Positions 28,195 through 36,068 of a DNA stretch of 64,000 nucleotides are shown in pieces. Source of the stretch: Pseudomonas sp. ERMR1:02 (GTDB taxonomy: Bacteria; Pseudomonadota; Gammaproteobacteria; Pseudomonadales; Pseudomonadaceae); the NCBI RefSeq assembly GCF_002277815.1, contig NZ_NKJI01000003.1, positions 248,001-312,000 of the forward strand. The letters run 5' to 3'. Numbering within the stretch: position 1 is the first letter of the stretch; every line of letters starts with the position of its first letter. The position numbers and the translations under genes were made by a program. Under the pieces are notes generated by a model, which did no database searches, was not told the DNA's origin, and saw only the letters and a program-made list of their open reading frames with translations.

Positions 28195-28255
28195 CACTAA
28201 TTTATATTTCATAAAAGAATATAAAAATGAATTTTAAATATTATTAATGAATAAG
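28195..28255. promoter_or_regulatory. Very AT-rich tract upstream of the ECF sigma gene
   Basis: About 60 bp of nearly pure A/T (for example TTTATATTTCATAAAAG and TTTTAAATATTATTAATG) stands out in a high-GC genome. It lies 70-130 bp before ATG 28322 and could be an UP element or a MvaT/H-NS-type binding tract. Confidence 0.5.
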
Positions 28256-28321
28256 GCTCCTTGCTAGGATCGCATCACCGGAAGACCGGACATTCAGCGA
28301 CCCCTAACCCTTGGAGCCTCT

Positions 28322-28870
28322 ATGTCCGGCACCGACGTTTCCCATCGCAATGACGTGGGTGGATTGTTCCGCGCCCATTACCCCTGGCTGTGCGCCCGCT
28401 TGCGCCAGTACCTGGGAGCCGCTTGCAGTGTCGAAGACATCGCCGCCGAAGCCTTCGTGCAATTGCTCGAAGCACCGCCGCCGGTGTCGATCCGCGAGCC
28501 TCGTGCCTTGCTCACCACCATTGCCCGTCGCCTGATCTTTCAACTGTGGCGCCGTCGCGATCTGGAGCGCCGGCACCTCGATGAGCTGCAACAGGTTGAT
28601 CAACCTTCAGCACCGTCGCCCGAAGAGTTGGCGCAACTGACTCAGGCACTGCATGGCCTCGACCGCACACTGGCGCGCCTGCCCGGCAAGGTCAGGGCGA
28701 CCTTTCTGCTGTCGCGGGTCGACGGTCTGACTTACCCGCAAATCGCTGCCGAGCTGGGCATTTCCCTGCGTTCGGTCAGCGTCTACATGACCCGCTCCGA
28801 GGCCTTGTGCGCCCGGCATAGCGCCAATCAGTTCCTGAACCGTCACCTACAGAACAAGAGGTCCGCATGA
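28322..28870 (+). CDS. ECF sigma factor (FecI-like) without an anti-sigma partner
   Basis: A 182-residue sigma-70-family factor. Region 2 spans about residues 12-80 (LFRAHYPWLCARLRQYLG, EDIAAEAFVQLL, RALLTTIARRLIFQLWRRR) and region 4 about 115-165 (LARLPGKVRATFLLSRVDGL, TYPQIAAELGISLRSVSVYM). Its closest pattern is iron-starvation FecI-type factors. The next gene overlaps by 4 bp (ATGA) and encodes a periplasmic binding protein, not FecR or a TonB receptor, so signal input is unclear. Confidence 0.87.
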   Translation: MSGTDVSHRNDVGGLFRAHYPWLCARLRQYLGAACSVEDIAAEAFVQLLEAPPPVSIREPRALLTTIARRLIFQLWRRRDLERRHLDELQQVDQPSAPSPEELAQLTQALHGLDRTLARLPGKVRATFLLSRVDGLTYPQIAAELGISLRSVSVYMTRSEALCARHSANQFLNRHLQNKRSA

Positions 28871-29880
28871 GATCGATCAAAACCCTGCTCGGCAGTTCGC
28901 TGCTGGCCCTGAGCCTGATTGCCAACCAGGCACCGGCGGCAGAAAAAGCCGCGCCCATCCACTTCGGCGACATCACCTGGGAAAGCGGCAGCCTGATCAC
29001 CGAGATCCTGCGCCTGATTGTCGAAAAAGGTTATGGCTACCCGACCGATACCTTGCCCGGCAGCACCGTCAGCCTCGAGGCGGCGCTGGCCAAAAACGAT
29101 ATTCAGGTGATCGGTGAAGAGTGGGCCGGGCGCAGTCCGGCGTGGGTCAAAGCTGCGGGGGAAGGCAAGGTGTTTGGCCTGGGCGATACGGTAAAAGGTG
29201 CCACCGAAGGTTGGTGGGTACCGGAATACGTGATCAAGGGCGATCCGGAACGCGGCATCAAACCCCTGGCGCCGGAGCTGAAATCCGTGGCTGACCTGGC
29301 GAAGTACAAAGACGTGTTCCGCGACCCCGAAGACCCGAGCCGTGGTCGCTTTCTCAACAGCCCCACCGGCTGGACCTCGGAGATCGTCAACAGCCAGAAA
29401 CTCAAGGCCTACGACCTTACGCAAAGCTTCGTAAACTTCCGCACCGGTTCCGGTGCAGCGCTGGACGCCGAAGTGGCGTCGTCGATCCGTCGTGGCAAGC
29501 CGGTGCTGTTCTACTACTGGTCGCCGACGCCGCTGTTGGGCCGTTTCAAATTGGTAAAACTCGACGAACCGGCGTTCGACGCCGAAGCCTGGAAAACCCT
29601 GGCCGACGCCAACAACCCGAACCCCAAAGGCACCCGTTCGATGCCGGCCAGCCTGGCGATCGGCGTGTCCGCACCGTTCAAGGCGCAGTATCCGGACCTG
29701 GTGGCGTTCTTCGAAAAAGTCGACCTGCCGATCGATCTGTTGAACCAGACTCTGGGGCAGATGAGCGAAAAACGGCAAAAACCTCGCGAAGTGGCCGAAG
29801 CGTTTTTGCGTGAGCGGCCGCAGGTGTGGAAGGGATGGGTGCCGGGGGAGGTGGCTAATCGGGTCACTGCAGGTTTGTGA
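28867..29880 (+). CDS. Glycine-betaine/choline-type ABC substrate-binding protein (OpuAC family), orphan
   Basis: A 337-residue precursor with a signal peptide (hydrophobic about 8-22, cleavage after APA). The mature part begins IHFGDITWESGSLITEIL, as in OpuAC/ProX-like proteins. Trp and Tyr residues (GEEWAGRSPAW, GWWVPEYV, FYYWSPTPLL) could form the aromatic cage for a quaternary amine. No permease or ATPase is adjacent. It is translationally coupled to an upstream ECF sigma gene, which suggests a sensing or regulated-scavenging role; that is inference. Confidence 0.85.
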   Translation: MRSIKTLLGSSLLALSLIANQAPAAEKAAPIHFGDITWESGSLITEILRLIVEKGYGYPTDTLPGSTVSLEAALAKNDIQVIGEEWAGRSPAWVKAAGEGKVFGLGDTVKGATEGWWVPEYVIKGDPERGIKPLAPELKSVADLAKYKDVFRDPEDPSRGRFLNSPTGWTSEIVNSQKLKAYDLTQSFVNFRTGSGAALDAEVASSIRRGKPVLFYYWSPTPLLGRFKLVKLDEPAFDAEAWKTLADANNPNPKGTRSMPASLAIGVSAPFKAQYPDLVAFFEKVDLPIDLLNQTLGQMSEKRQKPREVAEAFLRERPQVWKGWVPGEVANRVTAGL

Positions 29881-29926
29881 ACCGATGCATTTGCGAGGCG
29901 TTACGTAAACGACGCCGACTGTCGAC

Positions 29927-29945
29927 ACTGTTATTTATGACAGTA
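29927..29945. promoter_or_regulatory. LexA-like box upstream of the secreted protein gene
   Basis: ACTGTTATTTATGACAGTA contains CTGT-N8-ACAG, that is CTG-N10-CAG with an AT-rich centre, the spacing of LexA sites in gamma-proteobacteria. It lies about 82 bp before ATG 30027. Assignment is by motif only. Confidence 0.45.
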
Positions 29946-30026
29946 GACAAAAAATAGTGATGAATGAACTCTGTTCCCTGCTCTCGCTGGATTTGTTCAG
30001 TGCGTACAGTGAACGGAGTTTTTTAC

Positions 30027-30686
30027 ATGAACGCCCAATGGTCTGCTGGATTAGTGGCGGTGTGTGTCGGCATCGGCGCTCTGTTTTTCTCTGCCAGGCA
30101 TGTGTCTATCCCGCCTAGTCCCTATACGTTGTTTGAGCCCGTCATGACTGCCGAACAAAAAGCCGAAGTGCAACGGCAGATTGACCGGCAGCTCAATCGG
30201 AAATCGGGCGGTCAGCAAGTCAGCGCCACTCAAGTGGCATACGCCATCGATGCCATTGTGCTGACCTTCCCGGTGCCCGGCGCGTCGGGGCAGTCTGATA
30301 GCTCCTGTGATTACGGCTATTTTTGTGTCTGGGATGCCTGGGATTACACGGGCAGAAAACTGTCGCTGCGCAGCACCCCGTCCAGTCGCCCGGTCAACCT
30401 GTCCGACTTTGGCATGAACGGTCATGTCTCCTCATGGCAGCACCACAACAAGGTCCACACCGTGAAAATTTTCGGCGTGGATGGGCCTGGTGCGAAGGGC
30501 AACATAATGATGAGCAACCTCAAGGAGGTTGGCTTGGGTAAGGGCTGTTGTCCCTTCAGCATTCCCGACCAGGTCAGCGTCACGGGCGCCTGGACTGAAA
30601 TCTATTCTCAAAGTCGACTGGCTGAATATAACGACCGAATGATCAGTGTCGCGTTTTCACCCATGTTTATCTTATTTGCCCAGTAA
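30027..30686 (+). CDS. Secreted protein with a peptidase-inhibitor I36 / crystallin-like segment
   Basis: A 219-residue protein with an N-terminal membrane or signal segment (about 6-23). The middle SSCDYGYFCVWDAWDYTGRK resembles the I36 inhibitor family (beta/gamma-crystallin-like Greek key), and SWQHHNKVHTVKIF follows as in such repeats. Four Cys could form disulfides (CDYGYFC, GKGCCPF). ACGGAG precedes ATG 30027. The function is unknown; it might inhibit a protease or bind envelope material. A LexA-like box lies upstream. Confidence 0.65.
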   Translation: MNAQWSAGLVAVCVGIGALFFSARHVSIPPSPYTLFEPVMTAEQKAEVQRQIDRQLNRKSGGQQVSATQVAYAIDAIVLTFPVPGASGQSDSSCDYGYFCVWDAWDYTGRKLSLRSTPSSRPVNLSDFGMNGHVSSWQHHNKVHTVKIFGVDGPGAKGNIMMSNLKEVGLGKGCCPFSIPDQVSVTGAWTEIYSQSRLAEYNDRMISVAFSPMFILFAQ

Positions 30687-30803
30687 TCGCCCTACAGGGT
30701 GACCCTTTTCGGAGCTGAACCGTTTTTGTCCTGAACACAAAGTTAGAGCGCAATAGAGGCGAACGGTTGCCGACGAACGGCAAACGTTGCAGCGCCGGGT
30801 GGT

Positions 30804-31442
30804 TCAAGGCAGGCCGTTACAGCAATGTTTGAGAAAACCGGGTCGTGGTGCCAGACGCTTGAAATATTCATCGACGGCAGGGAAGTCGGGGCGCTCTATC
30901 GGCGTCATCAGCCAGCGATTGACCGACAGGCCGATGACAATATCGGCCAAGGTAAATTTCTCCCCGGCAACAAATGCCTTGGTGGTCGTGAGTTGATGCT
31001 CGAGGATGGCCATTTTCTGGTTCCAGCCACGCACGCCGACGTCCAGGCGATGCGGATCCTGGAACTCGGGATCCTTGCGAACCAGCGCCATGAACGCGTA
31101 GCTCCAGGACGGATTGAGTTCGGTGGCCTGCCAATCCATCCACTGCTCCACCCGGGCGCGAGCGGCCGGTTCGGAGGGCAGCAGCTCGTTGTGATGATGG
31201 TGGTGTTTGCCGGCCAGGTAGCGGCAGATGGTGTTGGATTCCCACAGCGCCCCGTTCTCATCAATGATCACCGGAACCTGCGCGTTGGGATTGAACCGCA
31301 GGAACTCGGGGCTATGGGTCGAGGCAAATCCGCTGCCCCAATCCTCACGCTCGTAGGACAGGCCCAGTTCCTCGCAGGTCCACAGGACTTTTCTGACGTT
31401 GATCGACGAGGCTTTACCGAGAATCTTCAGTGCATGGTCCAT
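30804..31442 (-). CDS. Glutathione S-transferase family protein
   Basis: A 212-residue two-domain GST. The thioredoxin-like N-terminal half includes SSINVRKVLWTCEELG and the cis-Pro glutathione motif NAQVPVI, then WESNTICRYLAG. The helical C-terminal half includes FTLADIVIGLSVNRW (N-capping box region). Five His in a row sit at about 80-84. It probably conjugates or reduces small electrophiles; the substrate is unknown. It is a single gene starting at 31442. Confidence 0.9.
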   Translation of the reverse strand: MDHALKILGKASSINVRKVLWTCEELGLSYEREDWGSGFASTHSPEFLRFNPNAQVPVIIDENGALWESNTICRYLAGKHHHHHNELLPSEPAARARVEQWMDWQATELNPSWSYAFMALVRKDPEFQDPHRLDVGVRGWNQKMAILEHQLTTTKAFVAGEKFTLADIVIGLSVNRWLMTPIERPDFPAVDEYFKRLAPRPGFLKHCCNGLP

Positions 31443-31511
31443 GTTGCTACTCCGTCAGCGAATCAAGGCGTCTGGAAATCATAGTGTGCCTGCCAACGTC
31501 TCACATCAAGC

Positions 31512-31603
31512 CTGTAGGAGCCGGCTTGCTGGCGAAGGCGGCGGATCAATCGACATGGGTGGAGGCTGGCACACCGCCTTCGCCAGCAAGCCGGCTCCTA
31601 CAG
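31512..31603. repeat. REP doublet (REPIN), CCGGCTTGCTGG variant
   Basis: CTGTAGGAGCCGGCTTGCTG and its complement ending at 31603 form an inverted pair between the gst and gntR genes. Confidence 0.88.
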
Positions 31604-31614
31604 TGAGCGACCGG

Positions 31615-32646
31615 TCAGGTACTCTCGCGAACCTTCAACTCAAACCCCATGTCCTGCACCGGTTTGGCCACGGTGTTGCCGGCCATCAGCGTCAGCATCT
31701 GCTCCGCCGCTCGGCGGCCGATGGCTTCGCGCGGGGTGCTGATGCTGCTCAGTCGCGGAACCATGTGAGCTGACGCTGGCAGGTCGTTGAAACCGAGAAT
31801 CGCCACCTGCTCGGGGATCTTGATGCCGCAGCGCATGGCTTCGAGCAATGCACCCTGGGCCAGGTCGTCGTTGCCGAAGAAGATCGCATCGACATCGGGA
31901 TGACTGGCGATCATCTGCAGGAACAACTCGCCGCCCAGGCCGACGGAAGACGGACGTGGCGTCAGCACTTCCAGCGCCGGGTCATACAGACCGGCCTTCT
32001 GCAGTGCGCGACGGTAACCTTCGCCACGCAGCAATGTACGTTGGTCAAGTTGCGCGCCAATGTAAGCCAGTCGCTTGCGGCCGCGGGACAGCAAATGTTC
32101 AGCCGCCGTTTCGCCGGCGGCCAGTTGCGAAAAACCGACGCAATTAAGGCCGGCGGCACTGTCCAGTTCCATCATGTACACGCAGGGAATGTTGCTCGCT
32201 TCGATCATCCGCCGCGAACTTTCGGTGCGGTCGAAACCGGTGAGCAGCAAGCCTCGCGGCTGATAGGCCATGTAGTTGCGCAGCAGGTTTTCTTCTTCGT
32301 CGCGGGAATAGTGGAAGTTGCCGATCAGCACTTCGAAGCCCTTGGGGCGCAAAACCTGATGAATGGCTTCCAGGGTGTCGATGAACAAAAGGTTGGACAG
32401 TGACGGCACCAAAACCACCACCGAATGACTCTGTGCCGAAGCCAGGGCGCGAGCGGCGGAATTAACCACATAGTTGAGTTCAAGCGCCGCGTTCTGCACT
32501 TTTTCCACCAGTTCGGTAGCCACCGTGCTCACGCCGCGCAGGGCTCGGGACGCGGTAATCGGGCTGACGCCGGCCAGGCGCGCGACTTCGTTCAGGGTAG
32601 GGCGGCCAGTGGTGCGCGTATTTTTATCGTTCTTGGTTGAGGTCAT
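31615..32646 (-). CDS. gntR: LacI-family gluconate operon repressor GntR
   Basis: A 343-residue repressor with a LacI helix-turn-helix at about 18-40 (PTLNEVARLAGVSPITASRA) followed by the hinge and a periplasmic-binding-like effector domain. It is divergent from gntK-gntP and is expected to repress them until gluconate or a related metabolite binds. ATG 32646 is used; a TTG 18 bp upstream is possible. Three matching operator-like palindromes in and around the intergenic region support local autoregulation. Confidence 0.92.
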   Translation of the reverse strand: MTSTKNDKNTRTTGRPTLNEVARLAGVSPITASRALRGVSTVATELVEKVQNAALELNYVVNSAARALASAQSHSVVVLVPSLSNLLFIDTLEAIHQVLRPKGFEVLIGNFHYSRDEEENLLRNYMAYQPRGLLLTGFDRTESSRRMIEASNIPCVYMMELDSAAGLNCVGFSQLAAGETAAEHLLSRGRKRLAYIGAQLDQRTLLRGEGYRRALQKAGLYDPALEVLTPRPSSVGLGGELFLQMIASHPDVDAIFFGNDDLAQGALLEAMRCGIKIPEQVAILGFNDLPASAHMVPRLSSISTPREAIGRRAAEQMLTLMAGNTVAKPVQDMGFELKVREST

Positions 32647-32677
32647 CGACGGCTTGCCAAACAAAATTCAAGGCACT

Positions 32678-32692
32678 AAGGTAGCGCTGTCT
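32678..32692. promoter_or_regulatory. GntR operator-like site 1
   Basis: AAGGTAGCGCTGTCT, centred on the palindrome AGCGCT typical of LacI-family operators, lies 32 bp upstream of gntR. It is identical over 15 bp to site 2. Confidence 0.7.
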
Positions 32693-32840
32693 CGATGCAG
32701 CTGCAAATGCTTGAGCGGGGGTTCGCCTGATCCTCGCTTTTTGGCGTTTTTTTGGCATTGAGAACGAGCATGCTGCAACCCACAAAAATGACAAGAAGGC
32801 GTCGGCAACTTCTACTTTTGGTCTAGTGTCATAACTGGCA

Positions 32841-32855
32841 AAGGTAGCGCTGTCT
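32841..32855. promoter_or_regulatory. GntR operator-like site 2
   Basis: The same 15-mer AAGGTAGCGCTGTCT occurs 18 bp before the gntK ATG, well placed to block gntK expression. Confidence 0.7.
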
Positions 32856-32872
32856 GCGCACTGAGGTGTTAC

Positions 32873-33406
32873 ATGAACAATCCCATCACCGCCCTGGTCA
32901 TCATGGGCGTTGCCGGTTGCGGTAAGACGTGCGTCAGCGAAGACCTGTGCCAGCTCAGCGGCGCCACTGCCATTGAAGGCGACTCTTTCCACCCTGCCGC
33001 CAATATCGAAAAGATGAGCGCAGGTATCCCCCTGAACGATGAAGACCGTGCCGGCTGGCTCGACAGCCTGTGCGATGAACTGCGCCGCATCGACGCCCTG
33101 GGCCAGCGCCCGGTGCTGACCTGCTCGGCCCTCAAACTCATTTACCGCGAGCGTCTGCGCAGTGCCTTGCCGGGCCTGGGCTTCGTGTTCCTTGAGCTGA
33201 CCCCCGAAGTTGCCGCCGACCGTGTTTCTCATCGCCCCGGCCACTTCATGCCATCGACTCTGATCGACAGCCAGTTCGCCACTCTCGAATCCCCCGTCGG
33301 CGAGCCGTTGACCCTGGCCCTCGATGCGTCGACCCACAGCGTCGATCAGCTGGCCGTTCAGGCACACCACTGGTGGCTCGAGCACGGCCTGAAACGCGCC
33401 GGTTAA
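32873..33406 (+). CDS. gntK: Gluconokinase
   Basis: A 177-residue P-loop kinase that phosphorylates gluconate to 6-phosphogluconate, feeding the Entner-Doudoroff pathway. The Walker A VMGVAGCGKTCVSE is at about 9-22, followed by EGDSFHPAANIEKMSAGIPL, the gluconate-binding segment, and TCSALKLIYRERLR. The length is standard. It is the first gene of gntK-gntP, divergent from gntR. Confidence 0.95.
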   Translation: MNNPITALVIMGVAGCGKTCVSEDLCQLSGATAIEGDSFHPAANIEKMSAGIPLNDEDRAGWLDSLCDELRRIDALGQRPVLTCSALKLIYRERLRSALPGLGFVFLELTPEVAADRVSHRPGHFMPSTLIDSQFATLESPVGEPLTLALDASTHSVDQLAVQAHHWWLEHGLKRAG

Positions 33407-33420
33407 TTTTTGCTTGCAGA

Positions 33421-33433
33421 GATAGCGCTGTCC
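33421..33433. promoter_or_regulatory. GntR operator-like site 3
   Basis: GATAGCGCTGTCC matches sites 1 and 2 around the AGCGCT core and lies between gntK and gntP, suggesting separate control of the permease. Confidence 0.6.
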
Positions 33434-33458
33434 TTATGGCTTTCGAATTACCCGCTTT

Positions 33459-33473
33459 AATAACAACAACAAC
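33459..33473 (+). promoter_or_regulatory. A-rich Hfq/Crc-type motif before gntP
   Basis: AATAACAACAACAAC lies just upstream of the Shine-Dalgarno CCAGGAGA. It is the best match to AANAANAA in the window. Confidence 0.65.
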
Positions 33474-33488
33474 CAGGAGACACCCCTA

Positions 33489-34841
33489 ATGTTTGGCATG
33501 TCCCACGAGACGTTCCTGCTGCTCGATGCAGTAGTCACGGTGATCGGGCTTATCGTCCTGATCACCAAGTTCAAGTTCCACCCCTTTATCGCCCTGATCA
33601 TCGCCGCAGCTTTCCTCGGGCTGACTTCCGGCATGCCAATCGGCACCGTGATCAAGGCGTTCCAGGACGGCTTTGGTGGCGTGCTCGGTTTCGTTGGCAT
33701 CATCCTGGCGCTGGGCACCATGCTCGGCAAAATGATGGCCGAGTCGGGCGGGGCGGATCAGATCGCCCAGACCCTGATCCGCGCCTTCGGCAAAGAGAAA
33801 GTGCAGTGGGCAATGATGTTCGCCGCCTTCCTGGTGGGTATCCCGCTGTTTTTCGAAATCGGTTTCGTGCTGCTGATCCCGCTGGTGTTCATCGTCGCCC
33901 GGCGTACCGGCGTGTCGATCATCAAGATCGGTATCCCGCTGCTGGCCGGTCTGTCTGCCGTGCACGGTCTGGTGCCACCGCACCCGGGCCCGCTGCTGGC
34001 CATCGGCGTGTTCGGTGCCGACATCGGTAAAACCATTCTGTACGGTCTGATCGTGGCGCTGCCGACAGCCATCATCGCCGGCCCGATCTACGGCACCTTC
34101 ATTTCCAAATACATTCCCGGTCACCCGAATCAGGAACTGGTGGATCAACTGGCGCGCGAGACGGATTCGGCCGATCTGCCGAGCTTCGGCATCACCTTGA
34201 TCACCGTGCTGTCGCCGGTGTTCCTGATGCTGCTCAAGACCTTTGCCGATGTAGTGCTGCCGGACGGTAACTATTTCCGCACCTTCATGGACCTGATCGG
34301 TCACCCGATCTCGGCACTGCTGATCGCGTTGCTGCTGTCGCTGTACACCTTCGGCTACAAGCAGGGCATCGGTTCCCAACAGATTCTCAAATGGCTGGAT
34401 GCGAGCCTCGCGCCGACCGCCGCGATCATCCTGATCATCGGCGCCGGTGGTGGCTTCAAGCAGATGCTGGTGACCAGTGGTGTGGGTGACGTGATCGGCC
34501 ACATGGCGGTGGCCGCGCAAATCTCGCCGATCCTGCTGGCCTGGCTGGTGGCGGCGGTGATCCGTATCGCCACAGGTTCCGCGACCGTAGCGACCATTAC
34601 TGGCGCGGGCATTGTGGTGCCGGTGGTGGGGATGATGCCCGGGGTTAACCGTGAGCTGCTGGTATTGGCGACCGGGGCTGGTTCCTTGATCCTGTCCCAC
34701 GTTAACGACGCTGGTTTCTGGCTGGTGAAGCAGTACTTCAACATGACCGTGGCGGAGACGTTCAAGACCTGGACCGCGATGGAGACGATTCTGTCGGTGG
34801 TGGGGTTGGGCTTTATTCTGTTGTTGTCGTTGTTCGTTTAA
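33489..34841 (+). CDS. gntP: Gluconate permease (GntP/GnuT family)
   Basis: A 450-residue inner-membrane transporter with about 12-14 hydrophobic segments, as in the GntP family of proton-coupled gluconate carriers. Typical stretches are LGTMLGKMMAESGGADQIA, HGLVPPHPGPL and IATGSATVATITGAG. It brings gluconate to GntK. AGGAG is at 33475-33479, before ATG 33489. A REP doublet follows. Confidence 0.94.
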   Translation: MFGMSHETFLLLDAVVTVIGLIVLITKFKFHPFIALIIAAAFLGLTSGMPIGTVIKAFQDGFGGVLGFVGIILALGTMLGKMMAESGGADQIAQTLIRAFGKEKVQWAMMFAAFLVGIPLFFEIGFVLLIPLVFIVARRTGVSIIKIGIPLLAGLSAVHGLVPPHPGPLLAIGVFGADIGKTILYGLIVALPTAIIAGPIYGTFISKYIPGHPNQELVDQLARETDSADLPSFGITLITVLSPVFLMLLKTFADVVLPDGNYFRTFMDLIGHPISALLIALLLSLYTFGYKQGIGSQQILKWLDASLAPTAAIILIIGAGGGFKQMLVTSGVGDVIGHMAVAAQISPILLAWLVAAVIRIATGSATVATITGAGIVVPVVGMMPGVNRELLVLATGAGSLILSHVNDAGFWLVKQYFNMTVAETFKTWTAMETILSVVGLGFILLLSLFV

Positions 34842-34859
34842 ATACAACGCAAACCAAAA

Positions 34860-34950
34860 TGTAGGAGCTGGCTTGCCAGCGAAAGCGGCTTGAGAGTCAA
34901 CATCAACGTTGAATGTCAGGCCCTCTTCGCTGGCAAGCCAGCTCCTACAG
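34860..34950. repeat. REP doublet (REPIN), TGGCTTGCCAGC variant
   Basis: TGTAGGAGCTGGCTTGCCAG and its complement ending at 34950 form an inverted pair between the convergent gntP and rhs genes. Confidence 0.88.
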
Positions 34951-34966
34951 GTTTGTGCGTAAGGCG

Positions 34967-35848
34967 TTAGTTTTGCCTCAGGGCATTAAGACGCGCCTGG
35001 ATTCGTTGGTCGGCGGAAGCATTACTTCTGATGGAGCCCCCAGAAGAGCTCGCATAACCCGAATCTTGGCTGTATGTGCTGAGATTTGAAACAGTACTGA
35101 CCGTGCTGGGAGTGGAACCCGAGCTGGAATGGCTGGAGACGCTGTTACTGGATGGACTGCGAGACAGGGGCCTGCTTTGCGCAGCGGTTGATATCGTGAC
35201 ATTCGTCGAGGTTGCCGGGTTCTTTACATCCGAAGCCCATTGGACACTCTTCTTGACGGCGTTGTTGCTGCTTTGCTGAATCGGGAACGCAGAGGTTTGT
35301 TTGCGGGATTGTCCTAACGGCTTTTTATTAATTGCTTTGGGGTCAGTTCTTCGACTGTTTCCCATAGCAGCACCCATGGCACCCAAAATTCCTCCTTTCC
35401 CTGAGCTGGGTTGAGGGGGCAGTGCGTTTAATTGTGGTCCACTTGACGAATTGGACAAATCAAAAAAATTCCAGACCTTGAGTAATTTGCTCCAAAAGCT
35501 CCGTCCCGTCGGGTCCACATTCATCACGGGTTCACAACCACAGTACGCATACCCATTCAGCCCACCTTCACCAAACGGACTCATGCCGTCCGGACTATGA
35601 AACCGCATCACTCGCGGGTTATAGACGCGGTAACCCTTCCCCAAAAAATACCAATCAAGTCTCGCCTCGCGCAGTTCGCCATTGAACCCCAGGCGCGTCA
35701 TAACCTCCTGTCGTGAGGACTGCTGACCATAGGGGGAGTATGCGATTCGGTGAATGCTGCCAGCCATTTCGGCGAGCACAGTGTTTTTGCTGTCGCTGGC
35801 TAACAACAAGATGCGGGATGAGTGATTGGCAGGTTTTGATGTGGACAT
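34967..35848 (-). CDS. Solo RHS repeat-associated core domain protein with Ser-rich C-terminus
   Basis: A 293-residue protein. Residues about 1-110 form an RHS-associated core (HRIAYSPYGQQS, LGFNGELREARLDWYFLGKG, YRVYNPRVMRFHSPDGMSPF, GLNGYAYCGCEPVMNVDPTG). After the DPTG boundary comes a variable, hydrophilic region very rich in Ser (about 225-280). Full-length Rhs cages are over 1000 residues, so this is a solo C-terminal module. No immunity gene follows on the same strand. ATG 35848 has AAAGG upstream; an upstream in-frame ATG at 35893 is an alternative. It may be an effector tip or a recombination cassette. Confidence 0.8.
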   Translation of the reverse strand: MSTSKPANHSSRILLLASDSKNTVLAEMAGSIHRIAYSPYGQQSSRQEVMTRLGFNGELREARLDWYFLGKGYRVYNPRVMRFHSPDGMSPFGEGGLNGYAYCGCEPVMNVDPTGRSFWSKLLKVWNFFDLSNSSSGPQLNALPPQPSSGKGGILGAMGAAMGNSRRTDPKAINKKPLGQSRKQTSAFPIQQSSNNAVKKSVQWASDVKNPATSTNVTISTAAQSRPLSRSPSSNSVSSHSSSGSTPSTVSTVSNLSTYSQDSGYASSSGGSIRSNASADQRIQARLNALRQN

Positions 35849-35960
35849 GGCAGGGCCTTTGTTTGACGAAACGTCAATAAAGGCCTCCAGCATTTCATGT
35901 TGTTCCAGGGTCGGGAACTGACAGAACTACCAGGTTCCGTCGAGTGCACCACAAATCACA

Positions 35961-36052
35961 TGTGGGAGCGGGCTTGCTCGCGAAGGGGTCATAACATTCA
36001 GAGTAAATATTGAATGTAAGTCCGCTCTCGCGAGCAAGCCCGCTCCCACAGT
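35961..36052. repeat. REP doublet (REPIN), GTGGGAGCGGGC variant
   Basis: TGTGGGAGCGGGCTTGCTCG and GCGAGCAAGCCCGCTCCCAC are inverted around a spacer between rhs and alaC. Confidence 0.9.
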
Positions 36053-36068
36053 TGTTATGTGTCAGGCG

